A DNA stretch of 64,000 bases from the NCBI RefSeq assembly GCF_007992435.1, contig NZ_BKAG01000012.1, forward strand, positions 62,001 through 126,000, given 5' to 3'. A program made the position numbers and the translations under genes. This document shows positions 50,116 to 58,988 of this stretch, one piece after another; position 1 is the stretch's first letter, and the number at the start of each line of letters is the position of its first letter. Source of the stretch: Prosthecobacter gellanilyticus. GTDB taxonomy: Bacteria > Verrucomicrobiota > Verrucomicrobiia > Verrucomicrobiales > Verrucomicrobiaceae. The notes under the pieces are model-generated. The model ran no database searches, was not told the origin of the DNA, and saw only the letters and a list, made by a program, of their open reading frames with translations.

Positions 50116-52059
50116 ATGAAGTGCCTTTCCACCTTCAGAGCCAGACTCATCCTATCGATCTTCCCGATCGTGGCCGGGGTGACGACCGGTGTTCTGCTGC
50201 TCTCAGAGTGGAAGTTCAGCGCCACCTACCAACGGCTTTTTGAGGAGCAGTTTGAGGCGCAGATCAGCGCTGTGACCCAGGCGAAGAACAAGCGTTTCGA
50301 GGCACTCTCCACCGTTCTGGACCGCATGGCCCAGAACAAGGAGGTAATCAAAGACATGCAGGACGGTGATTTTTATGCCGCTGGAGGGGCCTTGCGCCCG
50401 CTGCTGGAGTCCCTGGCCCAGGAGCGCCTGCAGAGTGAGTTTGCCATGCTGCCAGTGCGGTTGGACGCGCGGGCAGACCACCGGTCTCAATCAGGCCCGA
50501 GGCTCGAGAACCCACTCACCGATGACGTCGGCAGGCGTCGGGATCTTTTTCAGCGCCCAGGACCGCCCGGAAATGGACCTGGAGGTGGCGGCACATCGCC
50601 GTTTATCGAACTGGTGAATGCCAAGGGCGACTTTGTGTTGAATTCGAAAAGGTCTCCGGGGCCAGGACCAAGAAATCTCACGCCTCGTCCCACGGAGACC
50701 GAGGCGGTGAGCCGCAAGTCCACCAGGATTCCCTGGCTGGGCAAGGGCAACTTCGAGGACGTGCTCAACGGCCAGCAAGTCGGTTACCTTCTGGTGGAGG
50801 CTGGCGAGCGCCGGGGCGAGCAGGTGCGCGAGGTCTTCGTCACGCCTGTGCGTGATCCGGAAACGAAGCAGTTTCTCGGTGCCTTTGCCTTTGGCCTGCC
50901 GTTGCCCGCGCTGGCGGACCGCGTGCTCTATGAGCAAACCCGGCGCAGCGAATTTGGGGAGATCATGGGCGGGGTCTACGTGGAGGGAAAACTAGTCTCC
51001 AGCACCGTGCCAGACCATGTGAAGCCGATCGTGGCTGCGGCCGTGGAGCAGTCGATGAAGCGCTCGGACAAGGATCATCGTGAGATCCTCATGCCCATTG
51101 ATGGTGTCCAGCACCGTCTGATCTACCGAGTGCTGAATCCAGGCAGCCCATTTCCCCAGGCGGCCCAGGTGAACTTCTACTCGCTGGCACCGCTGCATGG
51201 TGAGATCAAGGATCTGCGCCGCAGTGCCATCGCGCTGGGCACCCTGGCACTCGCCATTGCCCTGCTCTGGGTCACTCTCGCCTCACGCGGTCTTTCCGGT
51301 CCGGTGCGCAGGCTCGTGGATGCCACCCAGGAGATTGAACGCGGAAATTATGACGTGCGTGTGCCCGTCACTAAAGATGAGTTTGGCCAGGTGGCCCATG
51401 CCTTCAATGACATGGCCGCCGGACTGGCGCTGCAGGAGAAATACCGCAGCGTGCTGCACACTGTCGCTGACCGGACCGTGGCAGATCGCCTCATCGAAAA
51501 CCCCGGCGCGCTGCGCGGTGAACTGCGGCAGGTCACCATGCTCTTCTGTGACATTCGCGGCTTCACCGCCATCACTGAAAAGATGCCGCCGCATGATGTC
51601 ATCGAGCTGCTGAACGAGCACATGACCGCGCTGACGGACGTGGCCTATGCTCACGGTGGCACGGTGGACAAGTTTGTCGGTGACTTGATCATGGTGCTTT
51701 TCGGTGCGCCGGAGGACACTGAGGATGACACCGTGCGCGCCGTCAGGTGCGCCCAGGCCATGCAGTTGCGTCGTCGTGAGCTCAATGCCTCCGCCAAGCA
51801 TCCCATGGAAACGGGCATTGGCCTCGCCACGGGCATGGTGGTGGCCGGCTGCATGGGGTCTGACAGGCGCCTGAACTACACGGTACTCGGCCACTATGTA
51901 AATCTGGCCTCACGTCTGTGCAGCATCGCCCAGCCTGGGGAGATCATCGCCGACCCAGCCACCGTCCAGGTGCTCAATGGCAGCATCACCAGCCATCCCC
52001 TGCCTGTCATGCAGCTCAAAGGATTCTCCGAGGCCGTGCAGCCCTACCGGATCACTTGA
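50116..52059 (+). CDS. Membrane class III adenylate/guanylate cyclase with HAMP domain
   Basis: A 647-aa sensor cyclase. The ATG at 50116 is preferred to a TTG nine codons earlier. TM1 is about residues 10-30 (LILSIFPIVAGVTTGVLLL). An extracytoplasmic sensor region (about 35-370, partly Pro/Gly-rich) follows, then TM2 near 377-398 (AIALGTLALAIALLWVTLA). HAMP comes next (VRRLVDATQEIERGNYDVRV), then the cyclase domain with LFCDIRGFTAIT (metal Asp), DKFVGDLIMVLFGAP (adenine-site Lys, second metal Asp) and NLASR (transition-state Asn and Arg). The usual base-selecting Asp in the GDxVN motif is His593 (GHYVNL). No effector gene is adjacent. Confidence 0.9.
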   Translation: MKCLSTFRARLILSIFPIVAGVTTGVLLLSEWKFSATYQRLFEEQFEAQISAVTQAKNKRFEALSTVLDRMAQNKEVIKDMQDGDFYAAGGALRPLLESLAQERLQSEFAMLPVRLDARADHRSQSGPRLENPLTDDVGRRRDLFQRPGPPGNGPGGGGTSPFIELVNAKGDFVLNSKRSPGPGPRNLTPRPTETEAVSRKSTRIPWLGKGNFEDVLNGQQVGYLLVEAGERRGEQVREVFVTPVRDPETKQFLGAFAFGLPLPALADRVLYEQTRRSEFGEIMGGVYVEGKLVSSTVPDHVKPIVAAAVEQSMKRSDKDHREILMPIDGVQHRLIYRVLNPGSPFPQAAQVNFYSLAPLHGEIKDLRRSAIALGTLALAIALLWVTLASRGLSGPVRRLVDATQEIERGNYDVRVPVTKDEFGQVAHAFNDMAAGLALQEKYRSVLHTVADRTVADRLIENPGALRGELRQVTMLFCDIRGFTAITEKMPPHDVIELLNEHMTALTDVAYAHGGTVDKFVGDLIMVLFGAPEDTEDDTVRAVRCAQAMQLRRRELNASAKHPMETGIGLATGMVVAGCMGSDRRLNYTVLGHYVNLASRLCSIAQPGEIIADPATVQVLNGSITSHPLPVMQLKGFSEAVQPYRIT

Positions 52060-52139
52060 GGTTGGTTACCCCCCGCGTGTCACGATCAGACACAGACTTG
52101 CCGGAATAGGGCATGCAAGTTCCGCGTACTTTGACGGTG

Positions 52140-55094
52140 ATGCTTCATCGATCTCCAGCCCCATTCCTAGCCCTGATCATGGCGTTCTCCGGAACGGCCT
52201 TGGCTGCTGGGAAGCTGCAATTTAACCGGGACATCCGCCCCATCCTTTCTGACAAATGCTTTCACTGTCATGGCCCTGACAGCAAGAAGCGCGAGGCTGA
52301 TCTGCGGCTCGATGTCCGCGAGGCCGCCGTCAAAGATGGACACATCACACCCGGCCAGCCGGACAAGAGCATGATCCTCGAGCGCATCCTCTCCGATGAT
52401 TCGGACGAGGCCATGCCCCCGCCTAAGTCGAAGCTCGGCAAACTCACCCCTGCCGAGATCGCCACACTCAGGCGATGGATCAGCGAAGGCGCCGAGTATG
52501 AGGCCCACTGGTCCTTCATCCCGCTGAAGCCTGAAGCCCTCAAAGGCCTAACCATTGATAAAATCGTGACGGATGGCCTGCAGTCACGCGGACTCACACT
52601 CCAGACTGAAGCCACGCCCGAGACTCTGGTGCGCAGGCTTTCCTTTGATCTTACCGGCCTGCCACCGACACCTGAGGAAGTCACAAGCTTCGTCGCTGAT
52701 CACGCGAAGGACTCCAAGGCTGCCATCGACAAGCTCGTCACACGTCTTCTTGCCTCGCCGCACTATGGTGAGCGCATGGCTTTGGACTGGCTGGACATGG
52801 CCCGCTATGCCGACAGCTACGGCTTCCAGGTCGATCGTGAGCGCGAGGTCTGGCCCTGGCGTGACTGGGTGGTGAAAGCCTTCAATGACAACCTCCCCTA
52901 TGACCAGTTCATCACCTGGCAGCTCGCCGGTGACATGCTGCCGAATCCCACGGATGAGCAGGTGCTCGCCACCGCCTTCAACCGTCTGCATCAGCAGGAG
53001 AGTGAAGGTGGCAGCGTGGAGGAGGAGTATCGCGTCGAGTATGTCGCCGATCGTGTGCAGACGGTGGCCACCGCCTTCCTCGGCCTCACTTTCGAATGCG
53101 CCCGCTGTCATGATCACAAGTTTGATCCCATCGCGCAGAGTGAGTACTACGGCCTCTTCTCCATGTTCCAAAACATCGATGAAGCAGGCCTCTACTCCTA
53201 CTTCACACCCTCACCACCGACCCCGGCCATGATGCTCATGGATGCGGTCACTAAGGACAAGATGACCGGCTTGAAACAGAAGGTCGCCACCTTGGAACAA
53301 CAAGCCGTTGGCAAGCCTCTCGAGGCTCCGGATCTCGAGCAAGGTGAAGTGGCGCATTTCACCTTCGATGAACTGAAGAACAACAAGCTCGCGGATGTAC
53401 TGCACGCTGAGGATGCCAAAGCATCCGCCACACTCAAAGGCGAGAACAAGCTCGCCGCAGGCAAGGTCGGCCAGGCCCTCCAGTTCACGGGTGATGACGC
53501 TGTCGACACCCCGCTCGGCAATTTCAAGCGCGAGGAGCCCTTCAGCATTTCGCTGTGGTTGAAGACACCCGATGTCAAAGATCGCGCCGTCGTCCTGCAT
53601 CGCTCACGAGCCTGGACTGATGCCGCCAGCCGTGGTTACGAACTGCTGATCGAGGAAGGGAAATTGAAGTGGTCGCTCATCCATTTCTGGCCCGGAAATG
53701 CCATCTCCATCCGCGCCAAAGAACCGCTCAAGCTCAACGAATGGACACAAGTCACCATCACGAATGATGGCAGCAGCCGCGCCTCCGGCCTGCATCTCTA
53801 CGTGAATGGCAAACTCGCCGAGGTGGACATCATCCGCGACTCCCTCACCAAGACCATCCTCGGTGGTGGTGGTGATAACATCAGCCTCGGCGAGCGCTTC
53901 CGCGATCGCGGCTTCAAAGGCGGCATGATCGATGACCTCCGCATCTTTAATGTCGACGTCTCCCGCCACGCTCCTCCAAGCGATGAGCTGAAAGCAGCCC
54001 GAACCGAACTCTACGCCCTCCAAGATGCCCAAAAGGAAATGATGGTCATGCGCGAGCTGCCCGAGCCCAAAAAGGCCTACATCCTCACACGTGGCGAGTA
54101 TGACAAACGCGCCGAGGAGACTGGCCCGGTCACCCCAGCATGGCTTTCCCCCTTCCCCAAGGATTCGCCGAAGAACCGCCTCGGCTTCGCCCGCTGGCTC
54201 ACTGCCCCCGAGCAGCCTCTTACCGCCCGAGTGACTGTGAATCGTTTGTGGCAAAGTTTGTTTGGCCGTGGTCTTGTGAAGACCACGGAGGACTTCGGCA
54301 GCCAGGGTGAGAAGCCGCTCTACCCCGAGCTCATCGACCACCTCTCCGTGAAGTTCATCCAGAGCGGTTGGGACATGAAAGCCCTCATTCGCGATATCGT
54401 CACCAGCCGTGTCTACCTCCAGCAAAGCCTCGCCGATGCCAGGACCATGACCGACGATCCCGACAACCAGTGGCTCGCGCGTGGTCCGCGCTTCCGCCTG
54501 CCCGCCGAGATGATCCGTGACAATGCCCTCGCCGCCGCAGGCCTGCTCAAACTCACCCTCGGCGGTCCGCCCGTCCATACCTATGAAATGACCGAGGCCT
54601 TCAAGCCTGTGGAGCCCGGCAAAGGCGATACCGTCTATCGCCGCAGCCTTTACTCCAACTGGCGCCGCACCAGCCCACCTCCGGCGATGGTCGCCTTTGA
54701 CGCACCGCGCCGAGCCGTCTGCATTTCAAGACGCGAGCGCACCGACTCCCCGCTGCAAGCCTTGGTTCTCCTCAACGGCATCCAATACGTCGAAGCCGCC
54801 CGCGTTCTCGGAGAGACCCTGCACCGCGAAACGAGAGGCGACCTAACCAAAATGATCGAACTGGGTTTCCAGCGCTGCCTCAGCCGCCCGCCCGATGCCA
54901 GGGAGCGCGAGATCTGCACTCAACTCTACCAAGAGCAGCTCACCCATTTCAAAGCCACCTCCACCGAGGCTGAAGCACTCTTGAAGCCCGGCAACACTCC
55001 GCACGACAAGTCCATCCCGCTCCCCGAATCCGCCGCCGCCACCATCCTCGCCCAAGCCCTGCTGAACCACGACGCCTGCGTGGTGAAACGCTGA
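52140..55094 (+). CDS. PSD1 / DUF1549 / LamG-like / DUF1553 exported cytochrome protein
   Basis: A 984-aa secreted protein from the ATG at 52140 (one nine codons earlier is possible); signal LALIMAFSGTALAAG. In order: PSC1 domain with RPILSDKCFHCHGPD, DUF1549 (RRLSFDLTGLPPTPEEV, DWLDMARYADSYGFQVD), a second CARCHDHKFDP near residue 325, and a LamG/concanavalin-like insert about 415-615 (FSISLWLKTPDVKDR, LHLYVNGKLAEVD, GGMIDDLRIFNV). DUF1553 is last (NRLWQSLFGRGLVKTTEDFG, DNALAAAGLLKL). It is the upstream half of a classic PSD1-DUF1501 pair, but a GxxExxY cassette now separates it from its DUF1501 partner. Confidence 0.92.
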   Translation: MLHRSPAPFLALIMAFSGTALAAGKLQFNRDIRPILSDKCFHCHGPDSKKREADLRLDVREAAVKDGHITPGQPDKSMILERILSDDSDEAMPPPKSKLGKLTPAEIATLRRWISEGAEYEAHWSFIPLKPEALKGLTIDKIVTDGLQSRGLTLQTEATPETLVRRLSFDLTGLPPTPEEVTSFVADHAKDSKAAIDKLVTRLLASPHYGERMALDWLDMARYADSYGFQVDREREVWPWRDWVVKAFNDNLPYDQFITWQLAGDMLPNPTDEQVLATAFNRLHQQESEGGSVEEEYRVEYVADRVQTVATAFLGLTFECARCHDHKFDPIAQSEYYGLFSMFQNIDEAGLYSYFTPSPPTPAMMLMDAVTKDKMTGLKQKVATLEQQAVGKPLEAPDLEQGEVAHFTFDELKNNKLADVLHAEDAKASATLKGENKLAAGKVGQALQFTGDDAVDTPLGNFKREEPFSISLWLKTPDVKDRAVVLHRSRAWTDAASRGYELLIEEGKLKWSLIHFWPGNAISIRAKEPLKLNEWTQVTITNDGSSRASGLHLYVNGKLAEVDIIRDSLTKTILGGGGDNISLGERFRDRGFKGGMIDDLRIFNVDVSRHAPPSDELKAARTELYALQDAQKEMMVMRELPEPKKAYILTRGEYDKRAEETGPVTPAWLSPFPKDSPKNRLGFARWLTAPEQPLTARVTVNRLWQSLFGRGLVKTTEDFGSQGEKPLYPELIDHLSVKFIQSGWDMKALIRDIVTSRVYLQQSLADARTMTDDPDNQWLARGPRFRLPAEMIRDNALAAAGLLKLTLGGPPVHTYEMTEAFKPVEPGKGDTVYRRSLYSNWRRTSPPPAMVAFDAPRRAVCISRRERTDSPLQALVLLNGIQYVEAARVLGETLHRETRGDLTKMIELGFQRCLSRPPDAREREICTQLYQEQLTHFKATSTEAEALLKPGNTPHDKSIPLPESAAATILAQALLNHDACVVKR

Positions 55095-55106
55095 GAATAA
55101 CCAGAT

Positions 55107-55704
55107 CTTTTTACCACTAATAGACACTGATGAGCACTTATGTTCCGAGCCAGCTGAACCTGATAAGGCCGTCCTCGGCCGATGGAGATTGTTAGTTATG
55201 TCTTGATTGCCATGAACTTGAGCAAAAAGAGTCAGATCACCCAAGCCTACGGAGATCTCTTCAAGAAAGAGGGCTACGAGCTCATGGCTGCGGCTTTTGA
55301 AGTACACAACGAAGTCGGCGGCGGCCTTGCGGAGGAAGTATATCAGGAGAGTCTGGAGAAGGAGCTTCGTATTAGAGGCATCCCGTTCACCGCCAAGCAG
55401 GAGATCGCTCTTTTCTACAAGGGGATCGAACTTCAACGTCGCTACGTCCCTGACCTCTATGTCCATGATGGCATCATCGTCGAACTGAAAGCTGTTTCCA
55501 AGCTGCTGCCCGAACATGAATCGCAGCTCTTCAACTACATGCGCCTGACCGGAAAACGTGTCGGCTACCTCATCAATCTAGCTCCCCTCAAGACCGTCGA
55601 GTGGAGACGATTCGCTCTCTAAATTTTGTTCCTCCAACCCAACCCTGTCCCCTGCCATGTCTGAACCATTAGTGCCCATTAGTGAACATCAGTGGTTAAA
55701 AAAG
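55107..55704. mobile_element. Putative GxxExxY cassette bounded by phased inverted repeats
   Basis: The left end (55107-55141) reads CTTTTTAC then CACTAAT, CACTGAT and CACTTAT starting at 55115, 55125 and 55135. The right end (55667-55704) reads ATTAGTG, ATTAGTG and ATCAGTG starting at 55668, 55678 and 55688, then GTTAAAAAAG. The two ends are inverted copies, with words at exactly 10-bp pitch and T-runs outward. Removing 55107-55704 leaves about 21 bp between the PSD1 stop and the DUF1501 start. No target-site duplication could be made out. Confidence 0.65.
55212..55622 (+). CDS. GxxExxY family protein (PD-(D/E)XK nuclease-like)
   Basis: A 136-aa cytoplasmic protein of the GxxExxY family, named for the motif seen here as GLAEEVY. 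The start at 55212 (MNLSKKSQ) is chosen; an ATG at 55182 is possible. After the motif the sequence follows a PD-(D/E)XK plan: VPDLYVHDGIIVELKA provides the acidic residue, a strand, and E-x-K, and a helix follows (LPEHESQLFNYMRLTGK). The function is not established; a nuclease or DNA-end role is inferred from the fold only. The gene sits inside periodic inverted repeats and splits a PSD1/DUF1501 pair, unlike its neighbours in role. Confidence 0.88.
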   Translation: MNLSKKSQITQAYGDLFKKEGYELMAAAFEVHNEVGGGLAEEVYQESLEKELRIRGIPFTAKQEIALFYKGIELQRRYVPDLYVHDGIIVELKAVSKLLPEHESQLFNYMRLTGKRVGYLINLAPLKTVEWRRFAL

Positions 55705-55713
55705 TCCGCTTCC

Positions 55714-57138
55714 ATGATTACCCGTCGCGATGTGCTTAACCGCTTCGGCATGGGCCTCGGTGGTGTGGCCTTGGCTGAGATGCTCATGAAAGAGCAGGCT
55801 CAAGGCGCAGCGGCAGCACCCTCCCTTGATCTCGGCTCGCTCGGCTCCACCCATTGGCAGCCGAAGGCCAAGCGCATCATCTACCTCTTCATGTCAGGAG
55901 GCCCGTCTCACCTCGACCTCTATGACCACAAGCCGCTCCTGAACCAACGCCATGGAGAACAGCTTCCCGACTCCGTCCGCGGCACCCAGCGCCTCACCGG
56001 CATGTCGGGCAATCAGTCTTCCATTCCGATGGTGGGCTCCCCCTTCAAGTTTACTCAGCATGGCCAGGCTGGCGGATGGTTCTCCGAGCTGCTCCCGCAC
56101 ACCGCCGGCATCGCAGATGACATCACCGTCATCCGCTCCATGTTCACAGAGAGCATCAATCATGGCCCCGGCGTGACCTTCTTCCAGACCGGTTCCCAGA
56201 TTGCTGGACGTCCCAGCATGGGGGCGTGGCTCAGCTACGGACTCGGTGCGGATAACTCCAACCTCCCCTCCTTCACCGTCCTCATCACCAAAGGTAAAGG
56301 CGGCCAGCCCCTCGGCTCACATCTTTGGGGTAGCGGCTTCTTACCGACCAAACACCAGGGCGTGCTCTTCCGCGCGGCCAAGGACCCCGTGCTCTATCTC
56401 GGCAATCCCGATGGCATCAGCACCGCCAGCCGTCGCCTGATGCTCGACCGCCTCAAGGACCTGCACGAACACCAGTTTGCAGGCACACCTGACGTGGAGA
56501 TCCAGAACCGCATCGACCACTATGAGATGGCCTACCGGATGCAAAGCAGCATCCCCGAAGCCACCGATATCAGCGATGAACCGCAGCACGTCCTGGACAT
56601 GTATGGCCCCGATGTAAAGACCCCCGGCACTTTCGCCGCCAACTGCCTCCAGGCCCGCCGACTGGCCGAGCGCGGCGTGAGATTCATCCAGCTCTATCAT
56701 CAGGACTGGGACCACCACAGCGGCCTCCCAAACGCGCTCCCAAAACTCTGCCAAGAGACCGACCAGGCCTCCGCTGCCCTGGTGACAGACCTCAAGCAGC
56801 GCGGTTTGCTGGACGATACCCTCGTCGTCTGGGGCGGCGAGTTCGGCCGCACGAACTACTGCCAGGGTAAAATTCAAGAGAACTTCGGCCGCGACCACCA
56901 CCCCCGCTGTTTCACCTCCTGGATGGCTGGCGGCGGTGTGAAAGCAGGCAGCGTCTACGGCGAAACCGACGAATTTGGCTACAATGTGGCCAAAGACGGC
57001 CTGCATATTCACGACTTCCACGCCACCATTCTCCACCTGCTGGGCATCGATCATGAGCGCCTGACTTACAAGTTTCAGGGCCGTCGATACCGTCTCACGG
57101 ACGTCCACGGACACCTCGTGAAAGGCATCGTCGCGTGA
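55714..57138 (+). CDS. DUF1501 protein, Tat-exported (partner of the PSD1 gene)
   Basis: A 474-aa DUF1501 protein. The ATG at 55714 starts a twin-arginine signal (MITRRDVLNRFGMGLGG); an earlier ATG at 55657 would translate the cassette's right inverted repeat and is rejected. Family motifs are FMSGGPSHLDLYDHKP near residue 73, LYHQDWDHHSGLPNAL near 335 and GGEFGRTNYCQG near 388. The fold is related to alkaline phosphatase/sulfatase. No Shine-Dalgarno sequence is clear because the region just upstream is the repeat. It is normally co-transcribed with the PSD1 gene upstream. Confidence 0.88.
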   Translation: MITRRDVLNRFGMGLGGVALAEMLMKEQAQGAAAAPSLDLGSLGSTHWQPKAKRIIYLFMSGGPSHLDLYDHKPLLNQRHGEQLPDSVRGTQRLTGMSGNQSSIPMVGSPFKFTQHGQAGGWFSELLPHTAGIADDITVIRSMFTESINHGPGVTFFQTGSQIAGRPSMGAWLSYGLGADNSNLPSFTVLITKGKGGQPLGSHLWGSGFLPTKHQGVLFRAAKDPVLYLGNPDGISTASRRLMLDRLKDLHEHQFAGTPDVEIQNRIDHYEMAYRMQSSIPEATDISDEPQHVLDMYGPDVKTPGTFAANCLQARRLAERGVRFIQLYHQDWDHHSGLPNALPKLCQETDQASAALVTDLKQRGLLDDTLVVWGGEFGRTNYCQGKIQENFGRDHHPRCFTSWMAGGGVKAGSVYGETDEFGYNVAKDGLHIHDFHATILHLLGIDHERLTYKFQGRRYRLTDVHGHLVKGIVA

Positions 57139-57257
57139 GCGAGAACTGTTCGGGTGACAACATTGTGTCAAACCACCGCCAGAACCAGGAGTTGATTTTC
57201 TCCTGCAAATAAGTATAAACTCGACTCCCCCCAGCCCCAACCCAGACTCGACATCTC

Positions 57258-58100
57258 GTGCCTAGAACCGCCGTCGCCGCCTATACAAGCCCTGGAGCCC
57301 TGCTCTTTTTCACCATTCACATCGCTGCTATTTGCACGCTGTTCCTGGTGACCCCTACACTCACCAGCGTCATCCTTTGCGCTGTCCTCTTCCTGGTCCG
57401 CAAGTTCGGGATCACGGGTGGTTTCCATCGCTATTTCTCCCATCGTTCCTTCAAAACCTCCCGCTGGTTCCAGTTCGTGCTGGCCTGGCTCGGTGGCTCC
57501 GCCGCGCAAAAAGGTGCGCTTTGGTGGGCCGCTCATCATCGCCACCATCACCAGCACTCCGACCAGGAGGACGACATCCACTCCGTGAAGCAGCAGGGCT
57601 TCTACTGGGCCCACGTTGGCTGGATCCTCGCCCCCGACTACAATGAGTATGACTCCAAGCGCGTGAAGGACCTCACCAAGTTCCCCGAGCTCGTCTTCAT
57701 CGACAAATACCATTTCATCCCGCCAGCCGTCCTGGCCCTCACCCTGTATCTCACCACGGGCTGGAATGGTCTGCTCTGGGGCTTCTGCGTGAGCACCGTG
57801 ATCCTGTATCACACCACCTTCGCGATCAATTCCTTCTGCCATTTGCTCGGCAAGCGCCGCTATGAGACCGGCGAATCCAGCAAGAACTCCTTCATCCTCG
57901 CCATTCTGACTCTGGGCGAAGGCTGGCATAACAATCACCACTACTACCCGCACTGCGCACGCCAGGGCTTCTTCTGGTGGGAGATCGACCCCACTTATTA
58001 TGTGCTGCGCATGCTGAAATTCGTGGGCATCGTCCACGAGATCAAAGAGCCTTCGCAGCGCGTGCTGACCGGCAAGGAAGCCACCGCTTCCCTCGGCTGA
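57258..58100 (+). CDS. Acyl-CoA delta-9-type fatty acid desaturase
   Basis: A 280-aa membrane di-iron desaturase that introduces a double bond into fatty acyl chains. The start is a GTG at 57258. All three His boxes are present: HRYFSH (57-62), HHRHHHQH (93-100) and HNNHHYYPH near 221-229. Four hydrophobic segments pair around them (about 11-45, 70-85, 155-195). The short length without a cytochrome b5 domain is typical of bacterial acyl-CoA desaturases, which draw electrons from separate ferredoxin or reductase proteins; none is adjacent. It is convergent with the DUF4130 gene, 14 bp apart. Confidence 0.92.
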   Translation: MPRTAVAAYTSPGALLFFTIHIAAICTLFLVTPTLTSVILCAVLFLVRKFGITGGFHRYFSHRSFKTSRWFQFVLAWLGGSAAQKGALWWAAHHRHHHQHSDQEDDIHSVKQQGFYWAHVGWILAPDYNEYDSKRVKDLTKFPELVFIDKYHFIPPAVLALTLYLTTGWNGLLWGFCVSTVILYHTTFAINSFCHLLGKRRYETGESSKNSFILAILTLGEGWHNNHHYYPHCARQGFFWWEIDPTYYVLRMLKFVGIVHEIKEPSQRVLTGKEATASLG

Positions 58101-58114
58101 TCCCACCTCTCCAT

Positions 58115-58981
58115 TCAAGATTCTCCAGGGCCCTGCAGGCGTCTCGCGTGCAGGGCCTTGATGTATTCATTGTTCGGCATCGGCTTCACCGGCCGCTCCG
58201 GCTCCTCCAGCATCTCCTCCACCCGCAGAGAGCTTCCGCTGATCAGATCCGGGATGATCCTCGCCTCTGGCAGGTTCTTCCAGAACTTCATCGGCATCTC
58301 TGATTTCATGGCCTGGATCTTGAGCCGTGCCGGATTGAAAATACTCCGGTAATAGGTGCGCCACAGATCATCATGCGCATCCGCATCCGGCACACTCAGC
58401 CGTGATACACCAGGACTAAAGCTCAGCGCATGCCCATCCCAATGCGCGCATTCATCCGGTGTCAAAATGGACCAGTCCATGCCCGCGAACCGCTTCTCAA
58501 AGAACGAGCTCGCCATGCGCAAAATCCGGAATTCCGGCTCATACCAGGCCACGAACTGCTCCCTGCCCGTCTCCTCATTCACTCCCACCAGCCGGAATCT
58601 CACAAAGGCATGCATCTTGTGGACGTCCCGTCCTACCGCCTTCGTCCAGCCACGGCACAGGGTCATATCAGCATCCGCCGGATGATCCATGAGATGCCTC
58701 TCGCCACCTCGGGTGATCCGAAACAGCAGCCGATACAAGATCGCAAATCTCCGCTCATCCGTGTGCGCACACACTCCTGCCGCCAGCTTCAGAAACTCCG
58801 CCGGAACCTTCACTTCGCTGGGATCAACGAACCGCGGTAAGCCCGGCTCCTCCATCATCAGACTCCCCGTCTGCGTCGCATCACACCAGTCCACCTCATG
58901 CGGCCGCACATGCGCCCCCAGCATCTCCCGCGCCTTGTCACGCCAGGCCGCATAGTTCGGTTCGATGATCGCTCTAACCAT
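58115..58981 (-). CDS. DUF4130 / TIGR03915-type DNA metabolism protein
   Basis: A 288-aa cytoplasmic protein of the DUF4130 family, named probable DNA metabolism protein. Recognisable stretches are FAILYRLLFRITRGGERHLM, VGRDVHKMHAFVRFR, FVAWYEPEFRIL, FFEKRFAGMDWSILTP and LWRTYYRSIFNPARLK. In some bacteria this domain is fused to a UdgX-type uracil-DNA glycosylase; here it is alone. It starts 7 bp after the stop of the radical SAM gene that is its standard genomic partner, so they form one operon. A perfect palindrome before that operon suggests repression. The activity is unproven; a role in DNA repair or modification is inferred from association. Confidence 0.88.
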   Translation of the reverse strand: MVRAIIEPNYAAWRDKAREMLGAHVRPHEVDWCDATQTGSLMMEEPGLPRFVDPSEVKVPAEFLKLAAGVCAHTDERRFAILYRLLFRITRGGERHLMDHPADADMTLCRGWTKAVGRDVHKMHAFVRFRLVGVNEETGREQFVAWYEPEFRILRMASSFFEKRFAGMDWSILTPDECAHWDGHALSFSPGVSRLSVPDADAHDDLWRTYYRSIFNPARLKIQAMKSEMPMKFWKNLPEARIIPDLISGSSLRVEEMLEEPERPVKPMPNNEYIKALHARRLQGPGES

Positions 58982-58988
58982 GATTGCT

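Noticed and set aside
55657..55713. Longer N-terminus for the second DUF1501 protein
   Set aside because: It would translate the cassette's right inverted repeat and push the twin-arginine signal 19 residues inward.
58129..58157. GGCCCTGCA hairpin as terminator of the desaturase
   Set aside because: It lies inside the 3' coding end of the opposing DUF4130 gene and lacks a T-run; it may be chance from the coding sequence.
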